36,381 nucleotides of DNA from Rhizobium alarense (GCF_021555155.1 NZ_JAKGBU010000011.1:42781-79161); one strand, 5' to 3'; positions 1 to 9,100 are shown, counted from the stretch's first letter. Translations and numbers: made by a program. Notes: generated from the letters alone by a model not told the origin.

Positions 1-44
1 GCGGCAGTGCCGTGCCGGCTGGCGGCAGTGCCGTGCCGGCTGGC
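1..44 (+). repeat. 21-bp tandem direct repeat inside the regulator gene
   Basis: The 21-base unit at 1-21 is repeated exactly at 22-42. A third copy begins (GCGGCAG) and then diverges. The length is a multiple of three, so each copy adds the in-frame heptapeptide GSAVPAG to the linker before the HTH. More copies may lie upstream of the window edge. Confidence 0.85.
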
Positions 45-182
45 GGCAGCCTCGAAGACGTCGAGCGGCGCCATATCCTCGCCGTGCTGGAAGAGACCGG
101 CGGCAACCGTGACGAGGCGGCCCGGCGTCTCGGTGTCTCGCGCAAGACGATCGACCGCAAATGCGCGGCGTGGAATGCCTGA
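3..182 (+). CDS. NtrC-type response regulator, C-terminal end only (partial)
   Basis: This is the 3' end of a gene that begins before the window; 59 codons are visible before TGA at 180-182. The last ~45 residues form a Fis-type helix-turn-helix (ILAVLEETGGNRDEAARRLG, then SRKTIDRK), the usual DNA-binding end of sigma-54 activators of the NtrC/DctD family. Before it lies a low-complexity linker with a seven-residue unit, GSAVPAG, present at least twice. The stop overlaps the start of the following histidine kinase by 8 bases, so the two form a two-component operon. The receiver and AAA+ domains are not visible, so the family assignment rests on the HTH, the kinase partner and the sigma-54 promoter downstream. 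Its likely target is the transporter gene at 2440. Confidence 0.8.
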   Translation, partial: GSAVPAGGSAVPAGGSLEDVERRHILAVLEETGGNRDEAARRLGVSRKTIDRKCAAWNA

Positions 183-2193
183 GGCGCCGGCCATTCCCGC
201 GCGGCCCGGGCGCTCCATACGGTTCCGGCTGCTCGCCATCGCGCTGTTGCCGACACTGGTCGTGCTGCCGCTGCTTCTCGGCATCACTGTCGCACGATGG
301 AACGACAAGTTCGATGCCCTCCTGACGTCGAAAGTCAACGGCGATCTGACGATCGCCCATCAGTACCTGTCGCGAATCCTTGAAAACACGGGCGAGCACA
401 TCAAGGCGCTTGCCGGCTCGGCGCAATTCCTCGACACGATGCGAAGCCGCGATGCGGCCCGGCTCGACACTTTGCTGGCGGCGCGGCGCGGCGAACTCGG
501 CCTCGACTATCTTGTGATGATCGACCGAGACGGTCATCTTCAGGCGGGATCCGGAGGGAGCGCGACGGGTCGGATACGCCATGACTGGCCGGTCGTCGCG
601 GCCGCGCTCGGCGGCGGCGATTCGACCGCGATCGATGTCTTTTCGGGTTCGGAGCTTTCCGCGATCGATCCGGCCCTCGGCGCGCGTGCGCGCCTTGATC
701 TCGTGCCGACGCCGAATGCGGTGCCGACGGATCGCAAGCAGGAGACGCGCGGCATGGTCGTGCATTCCGCCAGTCCCGTGGCCCTTGCGGACGGCAGCAG
801 CGGCGCGCTGGTCGGCGGCATCCTCCTCAACCAGAACCTCGTCTTCATCGACACGATCAACGACCTCGTCTATCGCGAAGCGAGCCTGCCGGAAGGGAGC
901 CAGGGGACGGCGACGCTCTTCCTGGAGGATGTGCGCATCAGTACCAATGTGCGGCTCTTCGAAGGACGACGCGCCCTCGGGACGCGCGTTTCGAGCGCCG
1001 TGCGGGGCGCCGTGCTGGACGAGGGCCGGGTGTGGCTCGACAGTGCCTTCGTCGTCAACGACTGGTATGTTTCGGCCTATGAACCGATTTCCGACAGCTA
1101 CGGCACGCGTGTCGGCATGCTGTATGTCGGCTTCCTCGAAGCGCCGTTTTCCGCGGCGAAATACCAGACGCTGCTGACGATCGTCTTTGCCTTTCTGGCC
1201 GTGACGGCCGTCAGCGTACCGATCTTCCTGCGCTGGGCGCGCGGCATCTTCAAGCCGCTGGAGCGCATGACCGACACGATCGGCAAGGTGGAGCAGGGCA
1301 ATCTCGGCGCGCGCACGGCGCTTCCGCGCGCCGAGGACGAGATCGGCCGCGTTGCGCAGCATCTCGACCACCTGCTCGACCTCATCCAGCAGCGGGACGG
1401 CGAGCTTCGCGCCTGGAACGAGGAGCTGAATGCCCGCGTCGACGAGCGCACGCACGAATTGACGGTGGCGAACCGCCAGCTCGAAGCGACCACCAAGCAA
1501 CTCATCATGTCGGAGAAGCTCGCGGCGATCGGCGAGATCACGGCCGGCGTGGCGCATGAGATCAACAATCCCGTCGCGGTGATACAGGGCAATCTCGATG
1601 TGGTGCGCAGCGTGCTCGGCGGCCAGACGGCGGCGGTGAGGACCGAGATCCGCCTGATCGACGAACAGATCCACCGCATCAGCCAGATCGTCACGAAGCT
1701 GCTGCAGTTCGCCCGCCCGGAGGAATATGCCGGATATGTCGACCGCCACGTGCCGGCGGATGTCGTGGGGGACAGCCTGCCGCTCGTGCAGCACCTCCTC
1801 AACAAGGCCGAGATCGCCGTCGAGCGCGAGGACCGGTCGTCGCGGCAGGTCCTGATGAACCGCACCGAGCTGCAGCAGGTGCTGGTCAATCTCATCGTCA
1901 ACGCCATCCATGCCATGCCGGAGGGCGGACGGCTGACGATCAGGACCTATGACGAGGATCGCGGCGACACGCCGGGACTGGTCGTCGAAGTCGCCGATAC
2001 CGGCATCGGCATGCCGGAGGATGTGATGGCGCGCATCTTCGATCCGTTCTTCACGACCAAGCGCCAGAGCGGTACGGGCCTCGGTCTGTCGATCAGCCAG
2101 ACGCTCATCCGCCGCCAGGGCGGCGACCTGCGCTGCAGCAGCGCACCGGGCCAGGGCACGACCTTCGCCATCTGGCTGCCTGAAGCGCTCTGA
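175..2193 (+). CDS. membrane sensor histidine kinase (two-component system)
   Basis: A 672-residue sensor kinase. I chose ATG 175 because it overlaps the stop of the upstream regulator (180-182) and leads directly into a first membrane helix (about residues 16-40); a longer reading back to position 7 only translates the regulator in the wrong frame. The order is TM1, a ~280-residue periplasmic sensor region (Cache-like by layout, not proven), TM2 (~328-352), HAMP, a short coiled coil, HisKA with the phospho-acceptor His461 in GVAHEINNP, an N box (LVNLIVNAIHAM), G1 (VADTGIGMP), F box (FDPFFTTK) and G2 (GTGLGLS). It should phosphorylate the NtrC-type partner. Its ligand is unknown; the neighbouring OFA transporter suggests a small carboxylate. 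Confidence 0.93.
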   Translation: MPEAPAIPARPGRSIRFRLLAIALLPTLVVLPLLLGITVARWNDKFDALLTSKVNGDLTIAHQYLSRILENTGEHIKALAGSAQFLDTMRSRDAARLDTLLAARRGELGLDYLVMIDRDGHLQAGSGGSATGRIRHDWPVVAAALGGGDSTAIDVFSGSELSAIDPALGARARLDLVPTPNAVPTDRKQETRGMVVHSASPVALADGSSGALVGGILLNQNLVFIDTINDLVYREASLPEGSQGTATLFLEDVRISTNVRLFEGRRALGTRVSSAVRGAVLDEGRVWLDSAFVVNDWYVSAYEPISDSYGTRVGMLYVGFLEAPFSAAKYQTLLTIVFAFLAVTAVSVPIFLRWARGIFKPLERMTDTIGKVEQGNLGARTALPRAEDEIGRVAQHLDHLLDLIQQRDGELRAWNEELNARVDERTHELTVANRQLEATTKQLIMSEKLAAIGEITAGVAHEINNPVAVIQGNLDVVRSVLGGQTAAVRTEIRLIDEQIHRISQIVTKLLQFARPEEYAGYVDRHVPADVVGDSLPLVQHLLNKAEIAVEREDRSSRQVLMNRTELQQVLVNLIVNAIHAMPEGGRLTIRTYDEDRGDTPGLVVEVADTGIGMPEDVMARIFDPFFTTKRQSGTGLGLSISQTLIRRQGGDLRCSSAPGQGTTFAIWLPEAL

Positions 2194-2196
2194 TGC

Positions 2197-2253
2197 TGCG
2201 CTGCAAACGACATTTTGTCCGAGCGGTGTGGACAAAATGTCGTTTGCAGCGCA
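2197..2253. promoter_or_regulatory. long perfect dyad, candidate activator-binding site (UAS)
   Basis: Two perfectly complementary 24-base arms (2197-2220 and 2230-2253) flank a 9-base spacer. Each arm contains the small dyad GACA-N3-TGTC (2209-2219 and 2231-2241), and the two are 22 bp apart centre to centre, about two helical turns. It starts four bases after the kinase stop and lies about 70-125 bp upstream of the start predicted from the sigma-54 promoter, the usual place for an NtrC-type enhancer. No T-run follows, so it is not a typical terminator, though a 24-bp RNA hairpin could still end or protect the kinase mRNA. Confidence 0.6.
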
Positions 2254-2295
2254 ATAGCATAGATGCAAGCTATTGACATATAACAAGTTCCAGCA

Positions 2296-2311
2296 TGGCA
2301 CACCGTTTGCA
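2296..2311 (+). promoter_or_regulatory. sigma-54 (RpoN) promoter, -24/-12
   Basis: The sequence TGGCAC-N5-TTGCA matches the RpoN consensus, with GG (2297-2298) and GC (2309-2310) exactly 12 bases apart, first G to first G. The predicted start is near 2322, giving a leader of about 118 bases before the transporter ATG at 2440. The adjacent NtrC-type regulator gene and the upstream dyad support it. Confidence 0.8.
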
Positions 2312-2439
2312 GACTGTTCTCCGCGGGGCGGTGTCGGGGTTCGGCGACGGTAACGAAGCGTTGCCTGCCAAAGCTTTGACCCATCGTCTCGTCCCACCAA
2401 TGACGTGATCCCGCGAGGGGCGGGTACGGAGGAGAACGA

Positions 2440-4095
2440 ATGTCAGCATCAACGGAAACGTATGGCGTCGGCGTGGCCGGTGTCGGCCTGCTCGACCGCG
2501 AGAGGATCATCGCCAGGCCCGGGTTCAACCGGTGGCTCGTACCGCCTGCCGCGCTTGCCATCCATCTTTGCATCGGCATGGCCTACGGCTTCAGCGTGTT
2601 CTGGCTGCCGCTGTCGCGTGCCGTCGGCGTGACGGCACCCGTCGCCTGCGACGGTATCACGCTGGCCGGTGCGCTGTTCACCACGAGCTGCGACTGGCGG
2701 GTCTCCGATCTCGGCTGGATCTACACGCTTTTCTTCGTTCTCCTCGGGTGCTCGGCGGCGATCTGGGGCGGTTGGCTGGAAAGGGCCGGGCCGCGCAAGG
2801 CCGGTTTCGTCTCGGCGCTCTGCTGGTGCGGCGGCATCGTCGTGGCTGCGGTCGGCGTGATCACGCACCAGCTGTGGCTGATGTGGCTCGGCGCCGGCGT
2901 GATCGGCGGTGTCGGCCTCGGCCTTGGCTACATCTCGCCGGTCTCGACGCTCATCAAGTGGTTTCCGGACCGCCGCGGCATGGCGACAGGCATGGCGATC
3001 ATGGGCTTCGGCGGCGGCGCGATGATCGGAGCTCCGCTCGCCGACATCCTGATGAACACTTTCAGGACCGAGACATCGGTCGGCGTCTGGCAGACTTTCA
3101 TGGTCATGGCGGCGATCTACTTCGTCTTCATGATGGGGGGCGCCTTCAGCTACCGCATCCCGCCGGCCGGCTGGCGTCCGGAAGGCTGGACCCCACCCGC
3201 GGCCAAGAACCAGATGATCACCACCAAACACGTTCATCTCCGCGACGCGCACAAGACGAAGCAGTTCTGGCTGATCTGGGCCGTGCTCTGCCTCAACGTC
3301 TCGGCCGGCATCGGCGTGATCGGCATGGCCTCGCCGATGCTGCAGGAAATCTTCGCCGGTTCTCTGCTCGGCCTGCCGGAGCTTCGTTTTGCCGACCTCA
3401 GCAAGGAGCAGTTGACGGCCATCGCGGCGATTGCGGCCGGCTTCACCGGCCTGCTCTCGCTCTTCAACATCGGCGGCCGGTTCTTCTGGGCATCGCTGTC
3501 GGACAAGATCGGCCGCAAGAATACCTACTACGTCTTCTTCCTGCTCGGCATCCTTCTCTATGCCTCGGCGCCCTGGGCGGCGGGCATCGGCTCGAAGGTC
3601 TTCTTCGTGGCAGCCTTCTGCATCATCCTGTCGATGTATGGCGGCGGCTTCGCGACGATCCCGGCCTATCTTGCCGACATCTTCGGCACCCAGTTCGTCG
3701 GCGCGATCCACGGCCGGCTGCTGACCGCCTGGGCGACGGCGGGCATTATCGGGCCGGTCGTGGTCAACTACATCCGCGAGGCGCAGATCGCCGCCGGCAT
3801 TCCGCGGGCACAGGTCTACGATTTCACGATGTATATCCTCGCCGGCATGCTGGCGCTCGGCCTGATCGCCAATTTCTTCGTCAAGCCGCTTTCCGACAAG
3901 TGGTACATGAAGGACGAGGAGGTCGCGGCGATGCAGGCGAAGACGAAAGCCGCCGAGAGCGGCCCGACCGGCTCCTTCGGCATCGGTACCGGCGGCTTCG
4001 ACGGCAAGGCGCTCGCCGCCTGGGCCGTGGTCGGCATCCCGATCCTGTGGGGCGTCTGGATCACCCTCCAGAAGACCTTCGTGCTCTTCGGCTGA
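2440..4095 (+). CDS. OFA-family MFS transporter (oxalate/formate antiporter type)
   Basis: A 551-residue integral membrane protein of the major facilitator superfamily, closest in appearance to the OFA (oxalate:formate antiporter) family: it opens with FNRWLVPPAALAIHLCIGMAYGF-like sequence around residues 29-51 and has the glycine-rich GVGLGLGYISP segment typical of OFA helix 4. It is longer than OxlT (~420 residues). A periplasmic loop after TM1 carries two cysteines (C70, C84), and the C-terminus adds a cytoplasmic stretch and one extra hydrophobic segment (about 525-548). GGAGGAG lies 5 bases before the ATG. Expression is probably sigma-54 dependent. The substrate is not readable from sequence; small mono- or dicarboxylates are the reasonable guess. 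Confidence 0.88.
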   Translation: MSASTETYGVGVAGVGLLDRERIIARPGFNRWLVPPAALAIHLCIGMAYGFSVFWLPLSRAVGVTAPVACDGITLAGALFTTSCDWRVSDLGWIYTLFFVLLGCSAAIWGGWLERAGPRKAGFVSALCWCGGIVVAAVGVITHQLWLMWLGAGVIGGVGLGLGYISPVSTLIKWFPDRRGMATGMAIMGFGGGAMIGAPLADILMNTFRTETSVGVWQTFMVMAAIYFVFMMGGAFSYRIPPAGWRPEGWTPPAAKNQMITTKHVHLRDAHKTKQFWLIWAVLCLNVSAGIGVIGMASPMLQEIFAGSLLGLPELRFADLSKEQLTAIAAIAAGFTGLLSLFNIGGRFFWASLSDKIGRKNTYYVFFLLGILLYASAPWAAGIGSKVFFVAAFCIILSMYGGGFATIPAYLADIFGTQFVGAIHGRLLTAWATAGIIGPVVVNYIREAQIAAGIPRAQVYDFTMYILAGMLALGLIANFFVKPLSDKWYMKDEEVAAMQAKTKAAESGPTGSFGIGTGGFDGKALAAWAVVGIPILWGVWITLQKTFVLFG

Positions 4096-4116
4096 GACGG
4101 GCAAGTTCCAAACGTG

Positions 4117-4148
4117 AAAGGCGGTCGGGAATGTCTGGCCGCCTTTTT
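4117..4148 (+). terminator. rho-independent terminator after the MFS gene
   Basis: An 8-bp stem (AAAGGCGG / CCGCCTTT) closes a 14-base loop and runs into a five-base T-run, 21 bases after the transporter stop codon. Confidence 0.75.
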
Positions 4149-4310
4149 CATCGCCTGGGCGATGCGTTCGGAAATTGCAGCTTTGATTGGTCCCGCGAAG
4201 TCCTGTGCAGAATGGGCAATTTTTCATGGCGCCACTGTCGTCTGTCGCCCGCCGGTGCCTGACTATTCTTGTTGCGGTTGCATATGGCTGCGGGTCCGGC
4301 AGGCTGCGGA

Positions 4311-4346
4311 ACAGAAAAGGCCGTCCGGCGCGATGCGCGGACGGCC
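4311..4346 (-). terminator. rho-independent terminator after cheW
   Basis: A perfect 10-bp stem (AGGCCGTCCG / CGGACGGCCT) with a 10-base loop. Read on the minus strand it follows the cheW stop by 35 bases and ends in TTTTCTGTT. Confidence 0.8.
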
Positions 4347-4381
4347 TGCCATGTCCGGGAAAGGCGACGCGTGCTTGCGGG

Positions 4382-4858
4382 TCAGGCGGCGAGTTCGTCG
4401 ACTTCGCGTTCCTTGAACATGCGCGCCAGGTTGAGGAAGCAGATCATGCCGTTTTCGTGCGCGATGATGCCTTCCGCATAGGCCTTGTCGAAGGAGGTGG
4501 TGACTTCCGGAACGGGCTGGATCTGGTCGCCGCGGATGGTCAGGATGTCGGAGACGCGGTCGACGACGAGGCCGACGACCATGCTGTGCACCTCGGCGAC
4601 GACGATGGCGCTGCGCTCGTTGGCTTCCGTGCTTTTCATGCCGAGCTTGTGGGCGAGGTCGATGATCGGGATGACGGAACCGCGCAGGTTCATGACGCCG
4701 ATCACGTCCGGCGGCGAATGCGGAATAGGCGTCGACGGTGCCCAGCCGCGGATTTCGCGAATGGTCGTGGTCTTCACGCAGAACTCCTGATCATGCAGGC
4801 GGAAAGCGATGATCTCGAGATTTTCGCCGGCAAAGCCAGCCGTTTTTATGGTCGTCAT
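4382..4858 (-). CDS. cheW: chemotaxis coupling protein CheW
   Basis: A 158-residue single-domain CheW. It couples methyl-accepting chemoreceptors to the CheA kinase in the cytoplasm. Recognisable parts are the first barrel strand (EIIAFRLHDQEFCVKTTTIREI), the conserved SPPDVIGVMNLRGSVIPIIDL core with the receptor/kinase-binding NLRG turn, and VVGLVVDRVSDI. It stands alone, with no cheA, cheY or receptor gene in the window, so it is probably a second CheW encoded away from the main chemotaxis operon. A terminator follows it and a CtrA-like site lies upstream. Its length is normal for the family. Confidence 0.93.
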   Translation of the reverse strand: MTTIKTAGFAGENLEIIAFRLHDQEFCVKTTTIREIRGWAPSTPIPHSPPDVIGVMNLRGSVIPIIDLAHKLGMKSTEANERSAIVVAEVHSMVVGLVVDRVSDILTIRGDQIQPVPEVTTSFDKAYAEGIIAHENGMICFLNLARMFKEREVDELAA

Positions 4859-4913
4859 GCAAGTGTTCCCGGTTGACGCGAAAGCTCAGTCGCCGCAGTC
4901 TGCACACAGTCAG

Positions 4914-4929
4914 GTTAATATCTCTTCAA
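4914..4929 (-). promoter_or_regulatory. possible CtrA-binding site upstream of cheW
   Basis: On the minus strand the sequence reads TTGA-N7-TTAAC, one mismatch from the alphaproteobacterial CtrA consensus TTAA-N7-TTAAC. It lies about 55 bases upstream of the cheW ATG. CtrA controls motility genes in many alphaproteobacteria, so the context fits, but a single near-match is weak evidence. Confidence 0.35.
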
Positions 4930-4995
4930 CCTCCGGGCAGCGCTTTCGGGTCCGGACAAGCCGGCTTCACACCATCGCTTGACGATACCCCGGAG

Positions 4996-5931
4996 TCAGG
5001 CCGCCCGGGTCGGTCGGTCGAGAATGCGCCTGCCGAACAGGCTCGCGGTCAGTTCCACGAGCACGCGGGCGCTCTTGCCGCGATCGTCCAGGAAGGGATT
5101 GAGCTCGACCAGGTCGAGCGACGACACGAGCCCGCTGTCGCAAAGCATCTCCATGATGAGATGCGCCTCACGGAAGGTCGCGCCGCCGGGCACCGTCGTG
5201 CCGACGCCGGGGGCCAGTTCGGGATCGAGGAAGTCGACGTCGAGGCTGACATGCAGCAGGCCGTTGGCGGCTTTGATCGTCGAGATGATCTCGTGCATGA
5301 TATGCGCCATGCCGGTCTCGTCGATCGAGCGCATGTCGAAGACCCGCACGCCGTGTTCGGCGATTTCCTCGCGTTCGCGGGCATCGACCGAGCGGATTCC
5401 GACCTGGAAGACCTTTTTTGGATCGACGAACGGGCGCTCCGCATCAAGAATGGGTGCAAACTCGGCCTCGCCGCAGAAGAAGGCGACCGGCATGCCGTGC
5501 ATGTTGCCGGAGGGCGACGTGGCCGGCGAATTGAAATCGGCATGGGCGTCCAGCCAGAGGACGAAGAGCGGCCGGCCCTGCTCCGCGGCGTGGCGCGCCA
5601 TGCCGGAAACGGACCCCATGGAGAGCGCATGATCGCCGCCCAGAATAAGCGGCAGACGGCCGGCGCGCGCGGCCTCATGCACCGCTGCGTCGAGCGCGCG
5701 CGTGAAGGCGCCCACCACCTGCAGGTGGTTGGCGCCGGGATGGTTCGGCAGGTCGCGGGCGGGCAGCGGTTTCAGATCGCCCTCGTCGGTGACCGCATGT
5801 CCGAGTTCGGACAAGGTCTGTTCGATCCCGGCGATGCGAAGCGCCGCCGGTCCCATGGCACAGCCGCGCCGACCGGAGCCTTCCTCGAGAGGGGCGCCGA
5901 TCAGCGCGATGTGAATACCTTTGTCAGCCAT
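4996..5931 (-). CDS. rocF: arginase
   Basis: A 311-residue ureohydrolase converting L-arginine to L-ornithine and urea in the cytoplasm, normal length for bacterial arginases. The manganese-binding signatures are all visible: GGDHALSMG, DAHADFNS and SLDVDFLDPELAPGVGT. The arginase-type SPSGNMHGMP segment follows the second metal motif and favours arginase over agmatinase. I chose ATG 5931 (MADKGIHIALIGAP) because it has GGGGAA six bases upstream and starts just before the first beta strand; the frame stays open to 6174, but the extra residues are not arginase-like. Its minus-strand neighbours are tamB upstream and cheW downstream, unrelated in function, so it is probably a single transcription unit. 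No adjacent Lrp-type regulator or ornithine cyclodeaminase gene is visible. Confidence 0.93.
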   Translation of the reverse strand: MADKGIHIALIGAPLEEGSGRRGCAMGPAALRIAGIEQTLSELGHAVTDEGDLKPLPARDLPNHPGANHLQVVGAFTRALDAAVHEAARAGRLPLILGGDHALSMGSVSGMARHAAEQGRPLFVLWLDAHADFNSPATSPSGNMHGMPVAFFCGEAEFAPILDAERPFVDPKKVFQVGIRSVDAREREEIAEHGVRVFDMRSIDETGMAHIMHEIISTIKAANGLLHVSLDVDFLDPELAPGVGTTVPGGATFREAHLIMEMLCDSGLVSSLDLVELNPFLDDRGKSARVLVELTASLFGRRILDRPTRAA

Positions 5932-6130
5932 TGTTTCCCCGCAGGTTGCGTGAGAGCCGGTTCGCCCGGTTTTGCGGCGGATTATTGCCGGTCCGGGTGC
6001 CGGCAGAAAGAGGAAAAACAGGCAAAACGGAAAGGATATTGAGCAGTTTGCCATGCTCCGTTCGACAGATTGCCAGATGCATTCGCCTTGCCTGCCGCAG
6101 ATGGAATCATCAGCACAGGCGGATGCGGCA

Positions 6131-9100
6131 TCAATATTCCTTCTCGTAGAAGATGCCGGCGGCACCCGCGCCATTGCTGCCTGCCTCGCCGCGCAGCTTC
6201 ACGCCGCGGCCGATGTCGAGATTGATCACCGCCTTGCCGCCGCCGTTCTCGGCATCCTGCTTGAGCTCGAGATAGGTCCGGTCGTTAAGGTATTTGCCGG
6301 CCGAGACCTGCGCGCGCCCCTCGGAGTCGGTCGTGATATCCAGGTCGTCGACGCCGAGCTTGCTGCGCAGGCCGTCGAGCAGGCCCGTCGAGCGGCCGCC
6401 TGCAAGCTGGCTGACGGCGGCAGCGAGCTGGGCGATCTGCACGGCGGAGAGGTTCGACATCGATCTGTTGAAGATGAGCTGCGCGAGGATCTCGTCCTGC
6501 GGCAGCGCCGGCGAGGACGCGAAGGCAACGTTCGGATTGTTGGCGAGACCGGAGACGGTGATGGTGATGGACGTCGATCCGGACGTCGTTCCGGCCACGA
6601 GATTGACCGTCGGCACCAGGCCGCCGGCAAAGCCGATGTTGCCGCTCGTGAAATCGAGCCGCTTGGCAAGGATTTCCAGCCGTCCGCGACGCAGGTCGAA
6701 ACCGCCGGATATGTTCGGGGCAGAGGACGTTCCGCGGATGGTCAGCCGCCCGCCGAGCTCCGCATTGATGCCGCGGCCGCGCACGAAGATCTGCCCCGGC
6801 GCATCGATCACCAGGTCGAGGGCGATGCCGCTGGCCGTTCCGTCGCCGCCCTTGTCGCGCTTGAGGTCGGCGGCCATGCGCTGCACGTCGGCCGGCGCGT
6901 TGCGGTGCTTGATCTGGATTTCGGAGAGCGACGCCGGGAGCTTTTCCGGGACCGTGATATTGGCCCGCGAAATGCGGATCGTGCCGCCGAGCGTCGGCCC
7001 GCCTGCGAGCGGGCCCGTCACCTTGATGTCGCCGGTCAGGCGCGCCGTCACGAGCGTGCCGTCGACATAGGTGAGGTCGGCAAGCCGGATGGCGATGTCG
7101 GCGGGAAAGCCGGAGCCGGGCTCGATGCCGACCCGGCCCGTCACGGAGAGCTGGCCGCCGCTCGCAAGATTGCCGGTCGCCTGCTGGATGACCGCCTGCC
7201 GGCCGTCGAGCGAAACGCGGGCCGTGAGATTTTCCACGGCCAGATTGCGTCGGACGTCCACCAGGCGGGCTCCTGAGGTGCTCACCGTGCCGGTGATCGA
7301 CGGTTTGGTGGCCGTGCCGGATATCGAGAGATCCACAGCCGCGTTGCCGGTCAGGGTGAAACCCTGCGCCGCGAGCTGCGCGCCGAGCAGGGAGAAGGGC
7401 AGGGTGCCGCGCGCCTTCATGGCGATCGGCATGGTGCCGGCGGTGCCGAGCGTGCCGCCGCCCTCGAAGGAGAGGCCGCCGGCGCCCGTCAGGCGCGTGC
7501 TGACATTCACCTTGTTGTTGGCGAAGTCGCCGCTGGCGCGGATCGTGAGCGCGCCGACGCCTGCCGCCTTCGTCTGTGCCAGTTGTGCGCTGTCCCAGGT
7601 CAGGTCGTAGCCGGCGACAGGCGCGCCGCCGGTGCCCTTTATCGTGACCGTGCCGGATATCGTGCCTTCTGCGCCGAGCCCGGGCGAGATGCTGTTGGCG
7701 AGGCCTGCCGGAAGTGCGGTGATGCGGGCCGTCAGGTTGAGCGCCTCGCCGGCGGTGCCGTTTACGACCACGCTGCCGCGCCCCGCGCCGATGGTCAGTC
7801 CGTCGAGCGCGACGCCGCCGCCCGCAATGCGGAACCGCGTCGGCTGCGCGAGCCGGATCGCCACCTTGCGGGGCGCAGCCTCGAATCGATGGACGTCGAC
7901 GGTGAGCGCGTCGCCCGCCTGTTCAAGGGCGCCGCTGACGACGAGCGGCGCATCGTCGTATCGGCCGTTCACGTCGAAATTCGTGGTCCCGCCGCGCCGG
8001 TCGAAGGTGGCGTTCAGGGTCCGCAGCCGGTTCTCCCCGACGGTGATGCTGTCGATCTTCGCAGTTCCGGACAGGTCCAGCGTCGCGAGATCGCCGATCC
8101 GGAGGTCGATGTCCGGATTTGCAATGCGAAAGTCGTCGCGACGGATGCCCGAGCCGGTGGCTTTCAGGGCGATCGACGTCTTGCCGTCCGTGCTGTCGAT
8201 CGCGACGCTGCCCGTGAGGTCGCCATCCGCCTTCTGTCCCGCCATGGCCGCGAGCAGGCCGACATCGGGAAAGTCGAAAGTGAGGTTGCCGCTCGGCAGG
8301 AACGCGCCGTCGAGTGCCAGCGCGCCGTTCAGACGGTTCGAACCGATTTCCGCGGCGATGTCCGGTACCGCGATGCGGCCCCCTGCGGACTGGACGCGCG
8401 TGCGCACGTTGATCGCCTGGCCGTCAAGCGCGCCGGTGGCGGTCACCTGGCCGGACGGGCTGTCGGCAATCGCCTTGCCTTCGAGGTTGATGACCAGATC
8501 GCTCAGTGTGCGGCCGGCGAGCGTCGCACCACTCGATTCGACCCGGCCCTTCACGTCGAGACCGTCGAGCGGGCCGGATGCGGAAAGGTTGAAAGTCGCG
8601 CGCCCCTCGGCATCGGCGAGCAGCCTGCCGAGCGACAGCACGGTGCCGTCGACAGTTCCCTCCAGCTGGTTGCCCGAGAGCTTCGCGGCAATCTGCGCTT
8701 CCGCCGTACCGGACGTGACGGTGACATCCGACAGGTTGACGGTTCCGTCGGAGGAGCGCGTCACAGACCCCGCGAGCACGACGTCGGTATCGACGCGCCC
8801 GGCCACCGCCGCCGGCAGGGCTGCCTTTGCCGCCGTGACTATGAACTCCGCCTGCGCCGCGCCGGTCGGCGGCGCGAAGTTGCCGGTGACCTGTGCGTCG
8901 ATTCCCGCGCCGTCGAGCGCCGTGTCGGCGAAGCGGATGTCATCGGAGCTGACGGCGACCGACGAAACGAGGCGGAGCGGGCCGGCCAGCAGCCGCGTCA
9001 GGTCCGCATTGTCGAAGCCGGACTGCTCCACGCCCGCCGCGATCGACAGCGAACCGCGGCGCTGGAGCAGGTCGAATGCCGGCGAGGTGGCGGTGAGCGT

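Noticed and set aside
7-174. N-terminal extension of the histidine kinase back to position 7
   Set aside because: This part is the regulator gene read in another frame (repeated PCRLAAV). ATG 175 overlaps the regulator stop and leads straight into the first membrane helix.
2449-4227. 592-codon open frame opposite the MFS gene
   Set aside because: A shadow of the GC-rich transporter gene; the translation is an Arg/Asp/His-rich low-complexity string without any family motif.
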